This document shows, piece by piece, positions 63,953-64,000 of a stretch of DNA of 64,000 nucleotides (its first letter is position 1; each line of letters starts with the position of its first letter). Below the pieces are notes generated by a model. It searched no databases and had not been told where the DNA came from. It worked only from the letters and a program-made list of their open reading frames with translations. The stretch is from Eutreptiella sp. 'Long Island Sound 2002' (Eukaryota > Euglenozoa > Euglenophyceae > Eutreptiales > Eutreptiaceae): NCBI GenBank assembly GCA_964036045.1, contig OZ038392.1, positions 32,367,087 through 32,431,086 on the forward strand. Reading direction: 5' to 3'. The position numbers and the translations under genes are program-made.

Positions 63953-64000
63953 CATGGCCAGGGGCTGTCAGTCGGACAGAGCAGACAGACGGCATGCTAG
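63953..64000. repeat. 48-bp direct repeat, copy 2 (at window end)
   Basis: Second copy of the block at 63619-63666, in the same orientation; it may continue beyond the window. Confidence 0.85.

Overview
The window is eukaryotic nuclear DNA, most likely from a protist or microalga with a large, repeat-rich genome. The evidence is spliceosomal GT-AG introns, non-LTR retrotransposons (LINEs) with endonuclease, RT and RNase H domains, tyrosine-recombinase retroelements, hAT and pogo-type DNA transposons, tRNA-like (SINE) heads, long mini- and microsatellites, and very many poly-G/poly-C tracts. No operon, Shine-Dalgarno, CRISPR or rRNA signal was seen. The sequence alone does not let me name the lineage.

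Only two host genes are convincing. One is an intronless P4-type ATPase (lipid flippase) at 18.6-21.9 kb. The other is the 3' part of a spliced P-loop kinase-like gene at 46.4-53.4 kb, whose three internal introns are all phase 2. Almost everything else is mobile DNA or repeat.

Layout: 1.0-2.0 kb, a C-run-terminated TIR element with a decayed small ORF (a second copy, with a short intact ORF, is at 24.6-25.2 kb). 2.6-4.4 kb, a LINE RT remnant split by a 726-bp TIR element. 4.8-6.7 kb, a tyrosine-recombinase element. 7.5-8.6 kb, a TIR element with a 150-aa acidic-tailed ORF. 8.7-15.5 kb, a nearly complete LINE. 15.5-18.6 kb, an orphan ORF, duplications and MITEs. 22-24.6 kb, mostly empty with one MITE. 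25.2-29.6 kb, a LINE remnant split by a 1.09-kb hAT-like foldback element. 30.8-31.8 kb, a pogo-like element. 32.3-42.5 kb, a second long LINE lying between pentanucleotide arrays. 42.7-43.4 kb, a LINE RNase H remnant. 46-53 kb, the P-loop gene with a hAT-like element in an intron. 55.4-58 kb, a ~64-bp minisatellite with an inverted array and a TIR insertion. 60-64 kb, decayed tyrosine-recombinase and RT/RNase H sequence, partly inverted.

The most informative signals are precise insertions with reconstructable empty sites. A hAT-like element has an 8-bp target duplication inside a LINE endonuclease. Two members of an unassigned group have GGGG termini, 5-bp target duplications and arrays of a GCGC-N-G-K-GC motif at both ends; they sit in a LINE RT and in a minisatellite, and removing them restores the reading frame or the repeat unit. 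A third, larger relative carries an ORF. This group is my best candidate for an undescribed system. All coordinates and homologies were read by eye, without database searches.
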